This document shows positions 1 through 12,699 of a DNA stretch of 64,000 nt, one piece after another. The stretch is from Collybiopsis luxurians FD-317 M1. Its lineage: Eukaryota > Basidiomycota > Agaricomycetes > Agaricales > Omphalotaceae. The notes under the pieces were generated by a model. The model did not search any database. It was given only the letters and a program-made list of their open reading frames with translations, and was not told the DNA's origin. The position numbers and the translations under genes were made by a program. How positions within the stretch are numbered: the first letter of the stretch is position 1; the number at the start of each line of letters is the position of its first letter. The stretch covers positions 1,005,205-1,069,204 of the forward strand of contig KN834756.1 in NCBI GenBank assembly GCA_000827265.1, read 5' to 3'.

Positions 1-2095
1 TCATCACCTGCATTCTCCTTCATCTCTTCCTCAGTAGGAATATAGTATAAAGCCTGAACATCATTACCAAACCTTCACATAAACACAGGATTCTTCAGCT
101 TTTGCCAGTCATTAGTGTCAGAGGATCCAGGAAGAGGTAAAGCTATGGAGGAGTTACAATAGTGATAATGAACATGAGGTAGAAGGGCATTGAATTGGGC
201 AGGATCAAACCAGTCTAATGCAACTTCAGGACCAGGGAGCTTGTTGAAGTGACTGGGCTTCTGAGTAGGATGAGGCTTCCAGGGGATTTCCCTATGAGCA
301 GTCCTTCAGTTTTCAAACTGTCACATGGAGTCACAATAAGTGTCAATGCTTTCCACAAAAGATCTAGCATTGGCACTACATAATGAGAGGGTGAGACAAT
401 AATAACAAGACTTGTCTGGTGAGTCTTCATCATCAGAATGGCACACAGGGAGCTCAATGATGGAGGCAATACAAGGGTTCCATTTCTTCATTTGAAGATA
501 CTTGATGTGTTCATCTTGTCGCTTGGAAAATCTATCAATGGTTTTAAAAAAATGTATAAGGAAAGAAAACATACATGCTTTTGCCATTTGTAAACATTTG
601 CAACCTCTAAGCTTTGCTTTACAGCACCAGGGGTCTTCTGCTCTTTGTGGATGTTATGAACAAGATGATGGTAGACAAAGTTGCAATAGAGGGCAATTAT
701 GAGTTCAGTGTTGCATACATGTTGCATCTCCACACCAAATGTCCTATGGCAACAATAAGTAAATAAAAAATAAAACAAAAAAAAAGACATACTCATAAGC
801 GCAGTTCATGCAGGCTTGCTCAAAGGTCTGGAGAGCAATAGATTCATGAAGATCATTCCAAGTGGAGGAGGTAGGGCCAAGAAAGTCAGGATGGAAAGAA
901 GTAAGGCTGATGGAAGCAAGCCAAGCAAAGATGAGGCACTTTTGGATCTCAGGAATGGCAAAGATCTTGGCACCAATGGAACCTGCAGAAGAGTGCAAGC
1001 ACTCTTCCCAGAGCAACATGAGCTGAGCACAAACAAATTCAGAGCTAGGATTTATGGTAACAAGTTTGCGGTCAGGAGTTCCCAAGGTGAAGAGTTGGTA
1101 AGAACCTTAGAGAGCAAATGAGAAATTATATTACAACATCAAAGTGAAATGACTTACTTGATTTTGAAGTCAAATATTTCTTTACCAGAAGGAAGCGGAG
1201 GCACCTTATCTGCAGTCATACAAAGACAAAGGAGTCAAACATGGGCCTGAAGTGCAACCTAGCTAAAAAGTCAGAGGGATTGAAAGAAATTAGAAACACA
1301 AAGGACACTGACTTTGACCTGAGCAACTCCACCTGTACCTTCCTCAATGTCCTTGCAGAAGACATGGTAAACAACACAACTAGTGGGAGGTTTTTTCATT
1401 TTAGATGCTTGAGCCTCCCAGTCAGATCCCTGAGGTGACACAGGACCTCCAGAGGTCTCTGGGTTGCCAACTGTACAGTTTTTCTTCAATTGACATGGTA
1501 ATGGAGGAGGCACAGAAGACTTGCATGAGTCAGTTTCACCAGCTGGTTCCTGGGGATCAGAATTGTGTGTGCATTTCTTGCCCTGGCTGGCAGTAGATGG
1601 ACCAGGGGCAGTCAACAGAGCTGGAGTAGACATCTAAAAGATATGATTGATAAGTCATTAAGTTCAACAAAACAAGGAAAGATTTGCATACTTTAGTTGC
1701 ACAAGTGTGGTAGGAAGAGCAGTGGTGGGTTGACAAAAGATGAAAGAATGGATGAACAGAGGGTAGGCCAGCGAATTAATATGAGAATGAACAAAGGGCT
1801 TGACCACATTCAAGTCATTCAGAACACATGTGATCCAAGTCAATTGCAGTGTTGGGTCACCGATGCCATCCAAATATGGCTTTACTGTCCAGCCTGAAAC
1901 TGGGGTAAGAAACAAGAGAAACAGATGTTGATAAAATGGTATGTACAGTATACTGTCCCCATGTAAACCACTAAGACTTTGTGAATGCTGTATTGTCACA
2001 AAAGTCCAAGTCAATATGAAATTTGTAGGAAGGACAGACCAGTGGTGCAAGCTGAGGGAGCAGTGGAAGTAATAGAACCAATGGAAGGAATGCAT
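1..2095 (-). pseudogene. decayed multi-exon hypothetical gene, runs off the left edge
   Basis: Minus-strand open segments at about 1664-2095, 1271-1633, 744-1085, 488-796, 321-587 and 215-469 read as successive exons or frames of one broken gene. A segment near 1,750-1,880 contains GDPTLQLTWITCVLNDLN followed by INSLAYPLF, and one near 340-480 contains ELPVCHSDDED followed by SANARSFVESIDTYCD. Both patterns recall large uncharacterised families of mushroom-forming fungi; no enzymatic domain is recognised. Several frame breaks and TGA stops suggest it is not functional. It diverges from the plus-strand gene at 2,560. Exon joins were not established. Confidence 0.4.
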
Positions 2096-2559
2096 TGGGT
2101 GTTGAAGTCAGCAATGTTGAATGTTCGTGTACAAGCTATGGAATGAAACAGAAACAGAAATCATTGCATATAAATTACAAAAATTCAAATTGTAATGATG
2201 TACCTATTACCAACCCCTCCCTACAAACTCCCAGAGAAGAAATTTCAAGCCTCTATGCTCACTTGTTGCCCTAAAGTCCTGCATCCATGAATCTCATGCA
2301 GAAGGAACATTCCAGCTACACAGACAAAAGGCACATGCCAGTTCTCAGAGAAATCAGAGGGGGTGGAAGTGGGGGATGGAAGTGGTAGGAGGAAGAGTGG
2401 GAATGGGGAGTGGAAGGAACAGTGTTAACCCTAATGAAAGTGCTAGGGTTACACCGGCTATTTGGTCAGTGGACATGTAGCCAGTGTCCAAGTCTGTAAA
2501 CCCACACTTATATAATTTTTTTTTCTTCCATTCCACCACAACAACCATCCTGGACGACA
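2096..2559. other. divergent intergenic spacer
   Basis: This spacer lies between the minus-strand gene on the left and the plus-strand gene on the right. It is partly low-complexity (a GGA/GGTGGA-rich stretch near 2,355-2,420 and a T run near 2,513). No gene, clear promoter box or repeat was recognised. Confidence 0.4.
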
Positions 2560-5133
2560 TGCTCACCCTTGCCCCTTCCTCCACCCCCTCTATTCTGCAA
2601 CTGGCATGTGCCTTTTGCGACGCACTGGAGTGTTCCTTTGCATTATTTCAGAGCTGGCGAGTGCCTTCTCTTGAGTGAATAGCAAATCCCCCCAGTTGTC
2701 AATTTCACATGTTCAATATGTCTTCCCAATGTTCTGATCAATGGGACAGCACTATCTGTGTGCTTGAAGTCCTCTGCAATTTCCTCAACTCAAATACTCT
2801 ACATATACCTGAGGTCGAGTCGCAGCTGCACAAAATTTCTTCTGACTGGCGCTCCCTCCCTGGTATTGCAGATATTTTCAACTCAATCATTGAGCTGGAG
2901 CCAGACAATGATGATCAATTTGGACACATTTCTCAAAACATTGAGTCCCAAGTCAGTGCTCTGTCTCTGAAGCTTTACACCATGGATTCTCCTCTTCTCT
3001 TACCTTCCTTATCTGCACTCCCCTCTGATACATCAGTTCCTGATCCATCCCTTGAACCAATTTCTCTGGACAATGCAATCTCATCCCCATTCCTGTCTGA
3101 CATTTCAGGACCTTCTGACACTGTTCCTTCTAATCCTCATCCACCTGTTTTGAGCCCAACCATAACCAAACAGAGGTTTTTGTTCACGGCCTGAAATGCT
3201 CATCAGAAGGTGCAAAAGTCAGACAAGGAACAGTTGGATATCAATGATCAAGTACCTTCTGTGTTACCTCCCACTGCTCCTGCATCTGCTCTAGATGTTC
3301 CTTCATCTGCTCAACCAGTTCCTGGTATCACTAGCTCTCTTCCTACTGCTCCCTCTCTTCCTGCTGCCTCGAAACACTCAGATTCACATGCCAGCCATGA
3401 GTTTCATATATTATTTATGTCAACTGCTGTTACTTACTTGAATATTTCAGGAACCAATGCATTCGAAGCTTGCGTCGGATCCATTTTCAAGTCCAACAGT
3501 GTTTTTGTTACCTCACCCAATATGGATAATGTTTACACTCCTCTCTTTTTGTGTCAAACTCACATGCACCACAACCATCATTTCAGTAAAGATGATCCAT
3601 TGTTCTGGCCTCAACCTTTCCATTTTCTCATTGGGCACCTTGCTGTCATTCCCAATCCTTCCAGAGACACTCACCATCCTCTTTATCACACTTGGTACTG
3701 TCCATTGCCAATGATTTTGTGCCATTGCATGGTCAGGGTATTGTTGGTCTAGGCTATCTTGCTTCATGGGTGATTGACCCAATGGAGTTATTGTGTGAAA
3801 GACTCTTCACAGCTATTGAGAGTTTAGAGAACAATGTGAAACAGGACTGGACTCTTATGTGGGGTTATGATCAGCTTCAGAAGTATCGCAGCTGCCTCAC
3901 CCTTCCTGAGGAACAGTCGAAGGTTTTCTTACTGTTTAGCTGCCTTCAATGCATGTTTCTCAAAACATATGTGCACTGGCAGTGGTTGGTTCATTGGTTG
4001 CCTCATCTTTGAGCCTTAGGAACTTCTCATCTGGCTGATATAAGTGTTGTTGGTGCATTTACTGCTGATTTCAATATAGCTGCAGACTTACTTCATATTG
4101 GGTGCCCTGTGTGGCTGGTTCAACTGCTGTGAGAGAAGCAGGAAACTCCTATCCATTGGATTGTCCCACCTCTTGATGAAATGTTTCACAATTGCCTGCC
4201 ACTATGCATGTCTGACTTTGAGCTGGATTTAGCTGATGCTGAACCACCCCATCGGTTGTTGTTCTCAGGTCTTCCAGGACAGTTCACTTGCTATGCATGA
4301 ATGGGCAACTTTCTTTGTGAGCAGTTCGCTCTTCCAATCCTTGACTCCTTCTCTGATTTGTCCTCTTATACCCCTCCATCATCTGCTTCAGGCCCATCTC
4401 ATCCCACAACCTCTACTCTGGAAACACCATTAGGAGATTTAGCCTTGTTAGATGTTACTTCATGTGAAACTGTATCTCTTGCACCTCCAAAAAAGAAGCA
4501 GAAAAAAGGTGACTGTTATTTTAACTGTATCATCCATCTGTTTTTTGATTATACAATTAGTAACAGGTGGACCTCCAGAGGAGTGTAATCATTTTTTTGA
4601 GCTCTCCCTACCAGCGTTTCCACCATCTCTTACTGTCTCAATATGGCCAATATCCTAGCAGTAGCTAGCAACCTGCTCCAAGACAATGGTCAACAATTCC
4701 ATATAAAAACTTGGCCAGATTGTTGTGCAGTGCAAAGCAAGTGTTGCTGACACCAGATCTGGACAAGGAAGTTAAGCTGGAGAGGATGACAAGGGTTATA
4801 TGGACGGCAAGGGGAATATTAATGGTTCAGATTACAATGAGAAGGTATGTATTATTGCTGATTCTGTGTGATTTCTGCTTCAATATTCTGTTTTGCAATC
4901 TGCTTCTGTTTTTTGAGTGTCTTTTTTGGGCACAGTTCATGCTTGTAGTTGTGGTTCAAGCTTTGCATTTTTCTCCTCATAGTTCATATATATTCCATCT
5001 GCATTTATTGACTCCTTTCATGCCATTTCCACCATTGCTTCTGTTCCATGTTTTCATCTTGATCACTCACTTACTGACTATTTTGTATGCAGGAAATGAG
5101 TGGAGCTCCAGGATGGAACGGGATGGACATTAG
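2560..5133 (+). pseudogene. hypothetical protein of the 'G-x-PVW' agaricomycete family, decayed
   Basis: Plus-strand segments (2560-2678, 2709-3194, 3210-3752, 3692-4012, 4017-4588, 4590-5133) form one interrupted gene. Seen in order: a Ser/Pro-rich N-terminal half; KDDPLFWPQPFHF near 3,590; an LPEEQSKVFLLFSCLQ helix near 3,905; VVGAFTADFNIAADLL then IGCPVWLVQ near 4,050-4,120; a basic PPKKKQKK stretch near 4,490 that could be a nuclear localisation signal; and NGQQFHIKTWPD near 4,690. A likely intron runs from about 4,510 to 4,566. The same motif order occurs in the minus-strand gene at 39.0-41.2 kb, so the two are diverged paralogues. Function is unknown. Several stops interrupt the frame. 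Confidence 0.5.
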
Positions 5134-5375
5134 TTTGATATGGCATTGCACTTTCTCTGTATCCATCTGTGAACAACAAATACTACCCATCTTTGTGATT
5201 CCTTGGAAGAGTGTGTTTGTTGATGACATGAAAGGTCCAGTTGCATGCTGAATAAGGGTAGACATACTCATCAGCTGGAGATGAAATGTTGGCCTTTTGT
5301 GTCCTAGGCCTACTGTCAAGCTAAAGTTTACTTTATTGCCACTGAGACCAACTTTCTCTATTTGCTCTCCCCTTG

Positions 5376-5832
5376 CTTTGAAAGCAAACTGTTTACTGAG
5401 TAAGGCTGTATTTTCTTGCAGAGCTTGCACATGTAAACCAATCATTTCCTCCCATGGAAGATGTGAGGATGGCTCTGCTGAGTCTACAAAAATGAACCCT
5501 ACTTGTGCATATTCCCAACTCTTTGAAGCTGAGGTACATTGTTTCGCAGAGGGATTGTCAAGAGGTGGTGCTGGAAGGAGGCTATACCTTGCACACTCCC
5601 CTCACTTTGAAAGTGAACTGTTTACTGAGCCAGGCTGTACTTTCTTGTGGAGCTTGCATGTGTAAACCAATCATTTCCTCCAATGGAAAACACAAGGATG
5701 GCTCTGCTGAGTCTATGAACATGAACCCTACTTGTGAATATTTCTGATGCTTTGGAGCTGAGATACATTGTTTCACAGAGACTGTTGAGAGATTACACTG
5801 GAAGGAGGCTATATCTTGCACACACACTAAGG
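5376..5832. repeat. two tandem copies of a 229-bp dispersed repeat
   Basis: Unit 1 starts at 5,376 and unit 2 at 5,605; both run from CTTTGAAAG through a shared GTTTACTGAG, a GCTTGCAC/GCATGTG stretch and GATGGCTCTGCTGAGTCTA to a CTATA-CTTGCACAC end. A third, truncated copy lies at 57,743-57,868, where copy C of the gypsy element cuts it. Either strand can be read open for 80-120 codons, but no domain is recognised. It could be a coding relic of an unrecognised element. Confidence 0.7.
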
Positions 5833-5897
5833 ATCAACCTTGTCAAGAGAAATATCATTCAATGGGCTAGCAAGAGGACATTGGAAAGTTGAATAAT

Positions 5898-6594
5898 TGT
5901 TATGCCCTATGCTATTTTTTTTGCTCTTTCCAACCAGTACACTCACCACATGACTCGATAATAGCTCTACCATTCAACCCAGACTCCCCAAATCCAACCC
6001 ATGTTTCCTGAGATGAACTAATCAGTTACTCATTCCAAACTCCTATTCGCAAGACCACATGTCTTCCCACAGAGTATAAAAGCCTTGTACTTACATATCT
6101 CACAATAATGCTGTTATTACCTGAACTATCTTGACCTGTGTTGTTTCTATTCTCTTGTTCACTAGTTTCTAATATTATTCTGCTTAACACTGAGTCAAGC
6201 AAATCCCATTGACACTGAGTTACTGGCATATCTACCTCTCACTTGTTGAACTGATCAACAAGACTATTCGACTGCTGTAGCCTTTTGAATATTCCATCTC
6301 GTAGGGTAAACAGACACCGAGTCATAAACCTCCTGAGTCAACCCTTGTTAATACTCTCTTAACGAGTTCTTTCGATATACAATTTCTAGTTGCACCAAGC
6401 TACTAGATTTGTTATTTGCCACTCGAGGATAATTCCTCCACATCCAATACCCAAACCATACAGGACTTGTTCACCTGTTGTATGTAGCAACTCCCCATCA
6501 CATATTTTGTCTTGGCTGTGGTATAATAAATTACTTTCTATTCTTTGAACCTACTACAAGCCTCTAACAACAAAGGTAGTAAAAGGTCCTAACA
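5898..6594 (+). repeat. 5' LTR of copy A
   Basis: The LTR begins TGTTATGCC and ends GGTCCTAACA (TG...CA ends), 697 bp. It aligns along its length with the LTRs at 24,293, 36,715, 57,869 and 63,512. It contains a TATA box and the self-primer segment annotated separately. The left flank shows no duplication because the right end of the element is lost. Confidence 0.95.
6075..6118 (+). promoter_or_regulatory. LTR TATA box and inferred transcription start / self-primer (copy A)
   Basis: TATAAAA lies at 6,075-6,081. Thirty-two nt after its first base starts AATGCTGTTATT (6,107-6,118), whose exact reverse complement AATAACAGCATT follows the LTR at 6,596-6,607. The spacing fits a Pol II start at the self-primer, as in Tf1-type elements. 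The transcription start is inferred, not shown. Confidence 0.65.
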
Positions 6595-6595
6595 A

Positions 6596-6607
6596 AATAA
6601 CAGCATT
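6596..6607 (+). promoter_or_regulatory. primer binding site, self-priming type (copy A)
   Basis: One base after the LTR end lies AATAACAGCATT, a 12-nt perfect complement of LTR positions 6,107-6,118. No TGG-starting tRNA-like binding site was noticed next to the LTR. Confidence 0.7.
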
Positions 6608-6622
6608 CTCTCCATCACCAAG

Positions 6623-9600
6623 ATGTCTGGGGAACCTGCAAAACATTTTGTAAGTGAACAAGAAAAATGGTGTCAGGAATAAGAATGCCAAAGAGCAGTG
6701 AGAGCTACAAGGTTCCAGAGAAGACAGGAGCAATGTGGAGCTTCTACACTGGATGACCGCTCAGTTTCATCAGCACCTGTGAGAGGTGCCATCCCCTCAA
6801 GAACAGGGGAAATTTTGGAACATAATGATAGAGACCCTTTTGACCTGGAAAATCCTGTCAAACATGGGTCTCCTCATGTTCCAGGACACCTGGTCTCAAC
6901 ACCATATGTTTTGAGTTGCTCCCAACGAGGTCAGCCATATCATATGGCAGCTAGAGCTGACTCGAGGCTAGCCATGAGGCCAACACAAAGTGCCCCAATA
7001 ACACCTGAAAAGGGAAGGGAACAAGAAACAATTCATTTATCAGAATTAACTCATTCCCTGGAAGATCCTCGAGGCTTTAGTGTGGGAGTCAGCTTGACAT
7101 GCCCCTTCCACATGCCAACTCATCCTGAGAACATCAGGAAAAACCCTAAAGCCCAGGCTACCTAGGCTGGACAGGGGACACCTCCTAAATCCTAGGTAAC
7201 CTCAGGCATCCTGAGGCCATCTCAAAGCCATTTCAACTGGCCTCAGAGATCCCAGGGAGCCCAGGTCACCCCAGGGATCTTCAGGGATCTTAAGGGTCCC
7301 TAGGATCTGGGGGGTGCCCCTGGGCAACCTGGGCTTCAGGACATTTTTCCTGATGAATGAGGATTATTATGAAGATATTGGCATATCTCTAACGACACGA
7401 TATACATCTATAGGAGCAAGACACAAGGTCATCTCCCCATTGGAACATATCAGACGTCCACTTCCTCTCACACCAAGAGAAGAAGAATCTAAATTTGCAT
7501 TGCAACAATCAGAACAAGAGATGAGTCAGGGGTTATACCCATTGGGTCCACTCTCATTAATGGGCCCACAGTCTCCGTTCAAATTAAAATGATCTACTCT
7601 GATAGTAGAAAGCAATGCAATACAGGCTCAGGGATTGTTGAGTCCAATCCCTGATATAAGTAGAAGAACGGTCTTGTCACTGGAGCAAAGCAGTCCATTA
7701 CCTGCTCCTCCAATGACAGAAGAATTTGTGAAGGAGACACAGAGCTGGAACCACGAGAGTTCCTTAATGTCTCCTCCCTATCCAAATGTTTGTGTCATAC
7801 CATTGACAGAATTAACACATCAATTGATTGATCTACTTCAAATTAATCAATGCACATGTTTCAAATTAATAAAGGCAATGCAACACTATATTCAAATTAT
7901 TAATGGTCGAGACCCAGAAATGAAGGACAATTTCTGGGTACTAGCTGCCTATTTTCAGAAATGTTTAATGCAATGACCTTCCCAGCTACCTAATGGGATA
8001 AATAATGAAATATTCCAGTCAAAAGAAGTATATGAAGGAGCCCTATGGCTATCACAGCTGATTATGGATCCCAAATGATTGGAAATGATGAATGAGGCCA
8101 CTATGAGGCATCTCGAGTCAATATGAAAATCTCAAATCAATTTTCTGCTCAATACAATAGTAGATAATGAAAAGAGGAAAATGCTAAACTCTCCTACATT
8201 ATCATTGTTAGATAAAGTGGAACAAGGACAGTCTGCGAGAGCAGATGACCTTATTGGGGGTTACAGTTATACCAGTCAATTTCAGGACCAGCAGAAGATA
8301 CCTCAGGTGGCAAAGGAGTATCATAGATCTATGGGAAATACTACTACTCCAAGTTATGAGGATCTGGAAGAATCGAGATGACTTCCACCCACTGATCTGG
8401 ACCATAGGCTGCTAATAGTACCTGAAGAAAAGGGTGAACACCAGGTGAGGACAGCCAATGGGGTTTGGGAACTCAAACCCTCCTCAGGAAAGGCTCGAAA
8501 GGAGGAGAACGAGTTCTTTTCAGAAAGATCTGCGAGATGTTTGGCATTGCAAAATGCCAATGACACGCTGATGAGTGCAATAAATCCTTGAGATGAGGAT
8601 ATTCACCTAGTGAAGCAGTACAAGGAGAGAATCCATGGGGATGTGGGAGGCTCCTGGGTAATAAAAGCCCAGATGGAATCAGTGACAGATGAGCCAGAAG
8701 CTGTTATGAACACAGGAGATCCTCATACAAGCCTTGAAACCCAAACCACGCAGGAGATTTTCTCTCCCAGAGCAGAACATTTGCAAGCTGGAAGCTCAAA
8801 AGTAGATATTGGAGGTGAAATTCCTCTCGATGCAGCTCTACAATTGGAAAGATGGGCTGCCCGAGACAAGTATGCCATATCGACAACTTGTTTTGCTAAT
8901 GAAACTCACCCTGTGGGTCAATATCCCAAACAAATGGTGACAGAGCCTGATTTGGGATGCTCTTTATGGCAAAATCATTTGGGATTCAGGACTGACAGTC
9001 TGACATACCATAGGAGAGAAATACCCAAAGCTTTCCATGAGAATAATCAGTTGGAAGGACCCAGTTGGAATGCCAGGGGTTTGGTAAATTCCCCAAATAC
9101 CACTGGACTGGGAATTCCTTTCTCGTCTCAATATTCAGATCCTGGAAACATGGCCCAAGTCAGTGAACAGCAAAACCAATGGGAGACATTGGGACCAGGT
9201 CAGGTAGAACAGTGGAATATGACATATGCCCCACCTTTGGGGGAAAGGAACAAATTCGAGAATGAAGGATTTAACTTTGTGAGAAGTCAAGATAACTGGG
9301 ATCTTTCATTTTCCGAAGACCAGCTTTGACCTTCAGCTCTCAAGACTCATCACCCAATGCTCCTACTAGAGAAAAAGGAATTCACCCCCTTACAAAATGT
9401 AAAGGGTATAGGGAAAGTGGTTAATCCTTTTGCTAGGGAATTGAATTGCCAGATTTCCCAACCACCAAGAACCACAGAAGTCCCCCCTCAACAGCCTGCA
9501 GTTCAACAAACAGTGCATGTCCTACCACTAGTAGTTGTGGAAACTGCTCCTCAGGCCACAGGACTCACTCCACCTGTATTTACAGCTGCTCCTAGGCAAT

Positions 9601-11359
9601 ACATCCATCCGACTGGCAGAATTTTGACTCAATACCTGCAATTCCACACAGAATACCCAGATGAGTAATGAATGATTATCACCCTATTGTCTCAATGCAT
9701 CAGGAACCTGTGAGAGTCCCAGCTGAACAATATTGGAGATCGGGGACTTGAGAGTATAGACCCTACGTAGCTGAGCCGATGTATGACTACTTGAATTGTG
9801 CCAGTACCTACAGAGGGTATGGGGTAGCAGGAGCTCCAGGAGGACCTCTGTATGGAGGAGTCATGCAGATGGGAGGAATTAGTAACAGAAATTTGGAAAG
9901 AGAAAGAGGTAGTAGAAATGGCAGTTTTAGAGGGGGATCTGGAGGTGGTGGACCAGGGGGACTGGCGGGACCAGGAGGACCACCCAACAATCCTGGCAAT
10001 TGGGGTTCAAATCATGACACATATTGGCACCCGGCAAATGGATGGGTAGCTGTACGAGGCCCCAGAGGCAAGAGAGGAGAACCAGGTCCTGCAGGATGAG
10101 ATGCAAGTCAGATTCTGGAATTCAATCAGCAAAAAGATTGATTAAATAAGGAAGCAAAACTTGATGTCAAAAAACCTGACCCTTTCGATGGTTCTGATAG
10201 GTGGAAATGGGAACCTTTCCTCTCACAAGTTCATTGCACTTTCATGGCCAAACCTACTATCTACAAGAACAACTCAGATAAAATTGGTTTTGCTGTCTCA
10301 TATCTGACAGGGGCAGCAGCTACTCACTGTGATAATTTGCTGAAACAGGAAGAGGCTGGGATCCCTGTCCCTGCTCTGGGTACTTGGATTGACTTTGTCG
10401 CAGAATTCACATCATATTTTGGATTATTCAATCCTGCATGAGACACACAGGTGAAACTGGCCTGGATCAAGCAGATGGACAACAAATCATTTGCGACATT
10501 TATTATTTGATTCCAGAAGTACGCATTCAAGATGGGATACAATGACATGGCATTAGTAGCAATGCTCCGAGGGGCGATAACAAGGAGTCTCGACATTACA
10601 GTAGTGGCTCAAACTCATCTCCCTCAGAATTATCCACAATGGGTACAGCAATTCCAGGAGTTGGACAATTCAATTTGTGCAACCAATGCAGCTCATTCTT
10701 GTAGAGGAAATTCTGGTTTCGAGATGTATAATCCTATGGCCCCATCGAATCCTCAAAACTCTAACCTGTGACAAAGATCCAATAATAATAACCCCCAGCA
10801 AGCAGGGGGTCAACAAGGTAATTGGACCAATTGACAAAGAGGAGCTGCAGCTTGGGATAGTAATGTAAATTCAGACAATATTAGTGGTATGGTATATGGA
10901 CAATCTGAAGACTTTGCGAGCACCTCAAGTCAGAATGGAAATAGTGGAGAAGGCTTAGAAAATCAGGGAGGAAACAATGGAGTCTTGAAAAACCCAGGAG
11001 ACAAAGAATCCCTACAGGCAATTTGAGCTGCCAGGACCCCCAAGCAAGTCAAAGAGTTCCATCGACATTGTAAACTGGGACTCTGCTATAATTGTGGTGG
11101 CTCAGATCATATTGGTAAAGATTGCAAGAATTGGGAGAATTGGGATCCTCCAAAAAATGGAACTTTGAGTATAAAGAATCAACGAAGTGACCAGTTGAGG
11201 GCTGCAACTTTTGCTTTAGAAGGGGACCTGCCTAACGACGAGATTTGGAATGTCAAGATAGAAAATGACTCAGGAAAAGCAGAGGGGATTCCAGAGACAC
11301 ACTGAGAGCAGCCTGGAATCCAAAAAACCCTGCTCAAGCAGTCTGTTGTGGGGCAGTAA
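6623..11359 (+). pseudogene. gag: gag / ORF1 of copy A
   Basis: ORF1 starts at ATG 6,623 (MSGEP...), 29 nt after the LTR, the same place as in copy B. About 1,000 residues with no known domain precede a collagen-like Gly-rich stretch (9,800-10,100, including GPRGKRGEPGPAG). A Ty3-type capsid domain follows (10,180-10,700, with FDGSDRWKWEPFL and AWIKQMDN), then one CCHC zinc knuckle at 11,084-11,125 (CYNCGGSDHIGKDC). The frame ends at TAA 11,357. A MITE at 7,132-7,355 disrupts it and shifts the frame, and many in-frame TGA codons stand where Arg CGA is expected. ORF1 would package element RNA in a cytoplasmic particle. Confidence 0.85.
7132..7355. mobile_element. 224-bp MITE inserted in gag of copy A
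   Basis: The insert is absent from copy B, which reads CCTGAGAATGAGG across the site. Its ends are perfect 12-bp inverted repeats CATCAGGAAAAA, with imperfect complementarity going further in (CCTAAAGCCCAGG against CCTGAAGCCCAGG). The dinucleotide AA is present on both sides (7,130-7,131 and 7,356-7,357) and only once in copy B. The interior is GC-rich with repeated CAGGGATCT-like words and no ORF. It is a non-autonomous DNA transposon; its superfamily cannot be told. Confidence 0.8.
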
Positions 11360-12617
11360 TAGAAAAAACATCCCCAGCTCAGCTCTCATCTCACTCTAAC
11401 AACTCATTTCTCATCTCAACACATTTCTCCTTCTCTGATTCTGAAAATCTAAGCTATAATACTCTTATTGATTCAGGTGCGACTTGTTCTTTTATTGATA
11501 AAAACCTTGCAGAAAAATTCCCAAAAAATATCTCTGATTTAGATACTCCAATTCCACTTGAATTATTTGATGGACAGCCAACTTCAGCAGGGGATATAAC
11601 AAAAATTTTTAAAGATACCATCAGCTTCGCTGACGGTTCAATTCAAACAGTTGAATTCCTAATAACCCAGCTACACCCAACAGCTCCTATCATGTTAGGT
11701 TTACCATGGCTCAATGAATTCAATCCTGAAATAAATTGGAAGGATTTGACTTTGACATTCCAAGGAAGAGAACAAATTTCAGCTTCACTAGTTGATTCAT
11801 TCACCGGTACATGGAACTTGAATACTAGCGAGAAGCAGGATACATCAATCCCTGACTTGAAACATGAATCAGGCTATAATGAACAAGTAAACAAAGAAGA
11901 AAATGTGGATGTAGACTTAAATGTGGATGTAGACTTGTCGGTTTTGGAATTCAATGAATGGTTGACTTATACAAATTGGGCTAATGATTACAACAAGGAT
12001 CTTGAAAAATGGAAAAATAAATACAATATAGGGGACAATGGAAATGGTTACTCTGAGAAAGCATTGAAAGCTTGGGCAGAAAGGATTGATGAAAGAAGTT
12101 CAAAACTGCCAGCATACAAGCAGAATCAGAGGTGGATATATAAATGAGTCAGAAAATTGCATCAGGATTCTATTCCACAAGGCCTGTCAACAAGGGTATT
12201 AAATATCTCAAAAACCTCTGCACTCCAGCAATGGAGAAAATGTACAAAATGAGGGATGAGGATAGAAAAACCCAAAAAAGTTGAAAGGAGAATGGGTCCA
12301 AACCTCCCAGGCAAGGCAGTAAGTCTCATAAGTGCAGCTGCAATGGACACTATAATACAAGAAAGAATGCCTGCCTATTTCCTACATATCACCACAGTCT
12401 CAAATCAAGTGAATAATGATGATACCACTAATACAGAAAAATCTGCAACTCACAAGTCGATTCGAGGAAATAGGGAAGCTACAGAAAGGCTTCCGCCAGA
12501 AGCAGAGACTGGAGAATCTCAAAGAACAAAGAAGAGATACTCAAACATGTTCCCAAGAAGTATCAAGACTTCTTGGACATGTTCTCCCCAGGAGAGGCAA
12601 AGGTCTTACCTCCACAC
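11360..12617 (+). pseudogene. pol: pol 5' part of copy A: aspartic protease to start of RT
   Basis: Pol is in the frame one base back from gag, and the two overlap at least over 11,281-11,359. The protease active site LIDSGATCSFID is intact at about 11,464-11,500. The protease fold continues to LGLPWLNEFNPEINW near 11,700, then a linker region (11,760-12,560) precedes RT. The coding sequence stops at the insert boundary near 12,617 and resumes at 21,147. TGA stops near 12,145 and others interrupt it. A retroviral-type protease would process Gag-Pol inside the particle. Confidence 0.85.
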
Positions 12618-12699
12618 TCTACTCAATATAAGCTTATCACTCACAAAGCGAAGTAGTTGATCCCTAGTGTCAGGGTTGCCATTGATTTAGGCTATAGAT

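Noticed and set aside
6595..6625. tRNA-type primer binding site
   Set aside because: No TGG-type match beside the LTR was noticed, whereas a perfect self-complement exists.
9779..10099. Collagen-like gene
   Set aside because: The Gly-X-Y stretch is an internal part of the gag ORF in two copies, not a separate gene.
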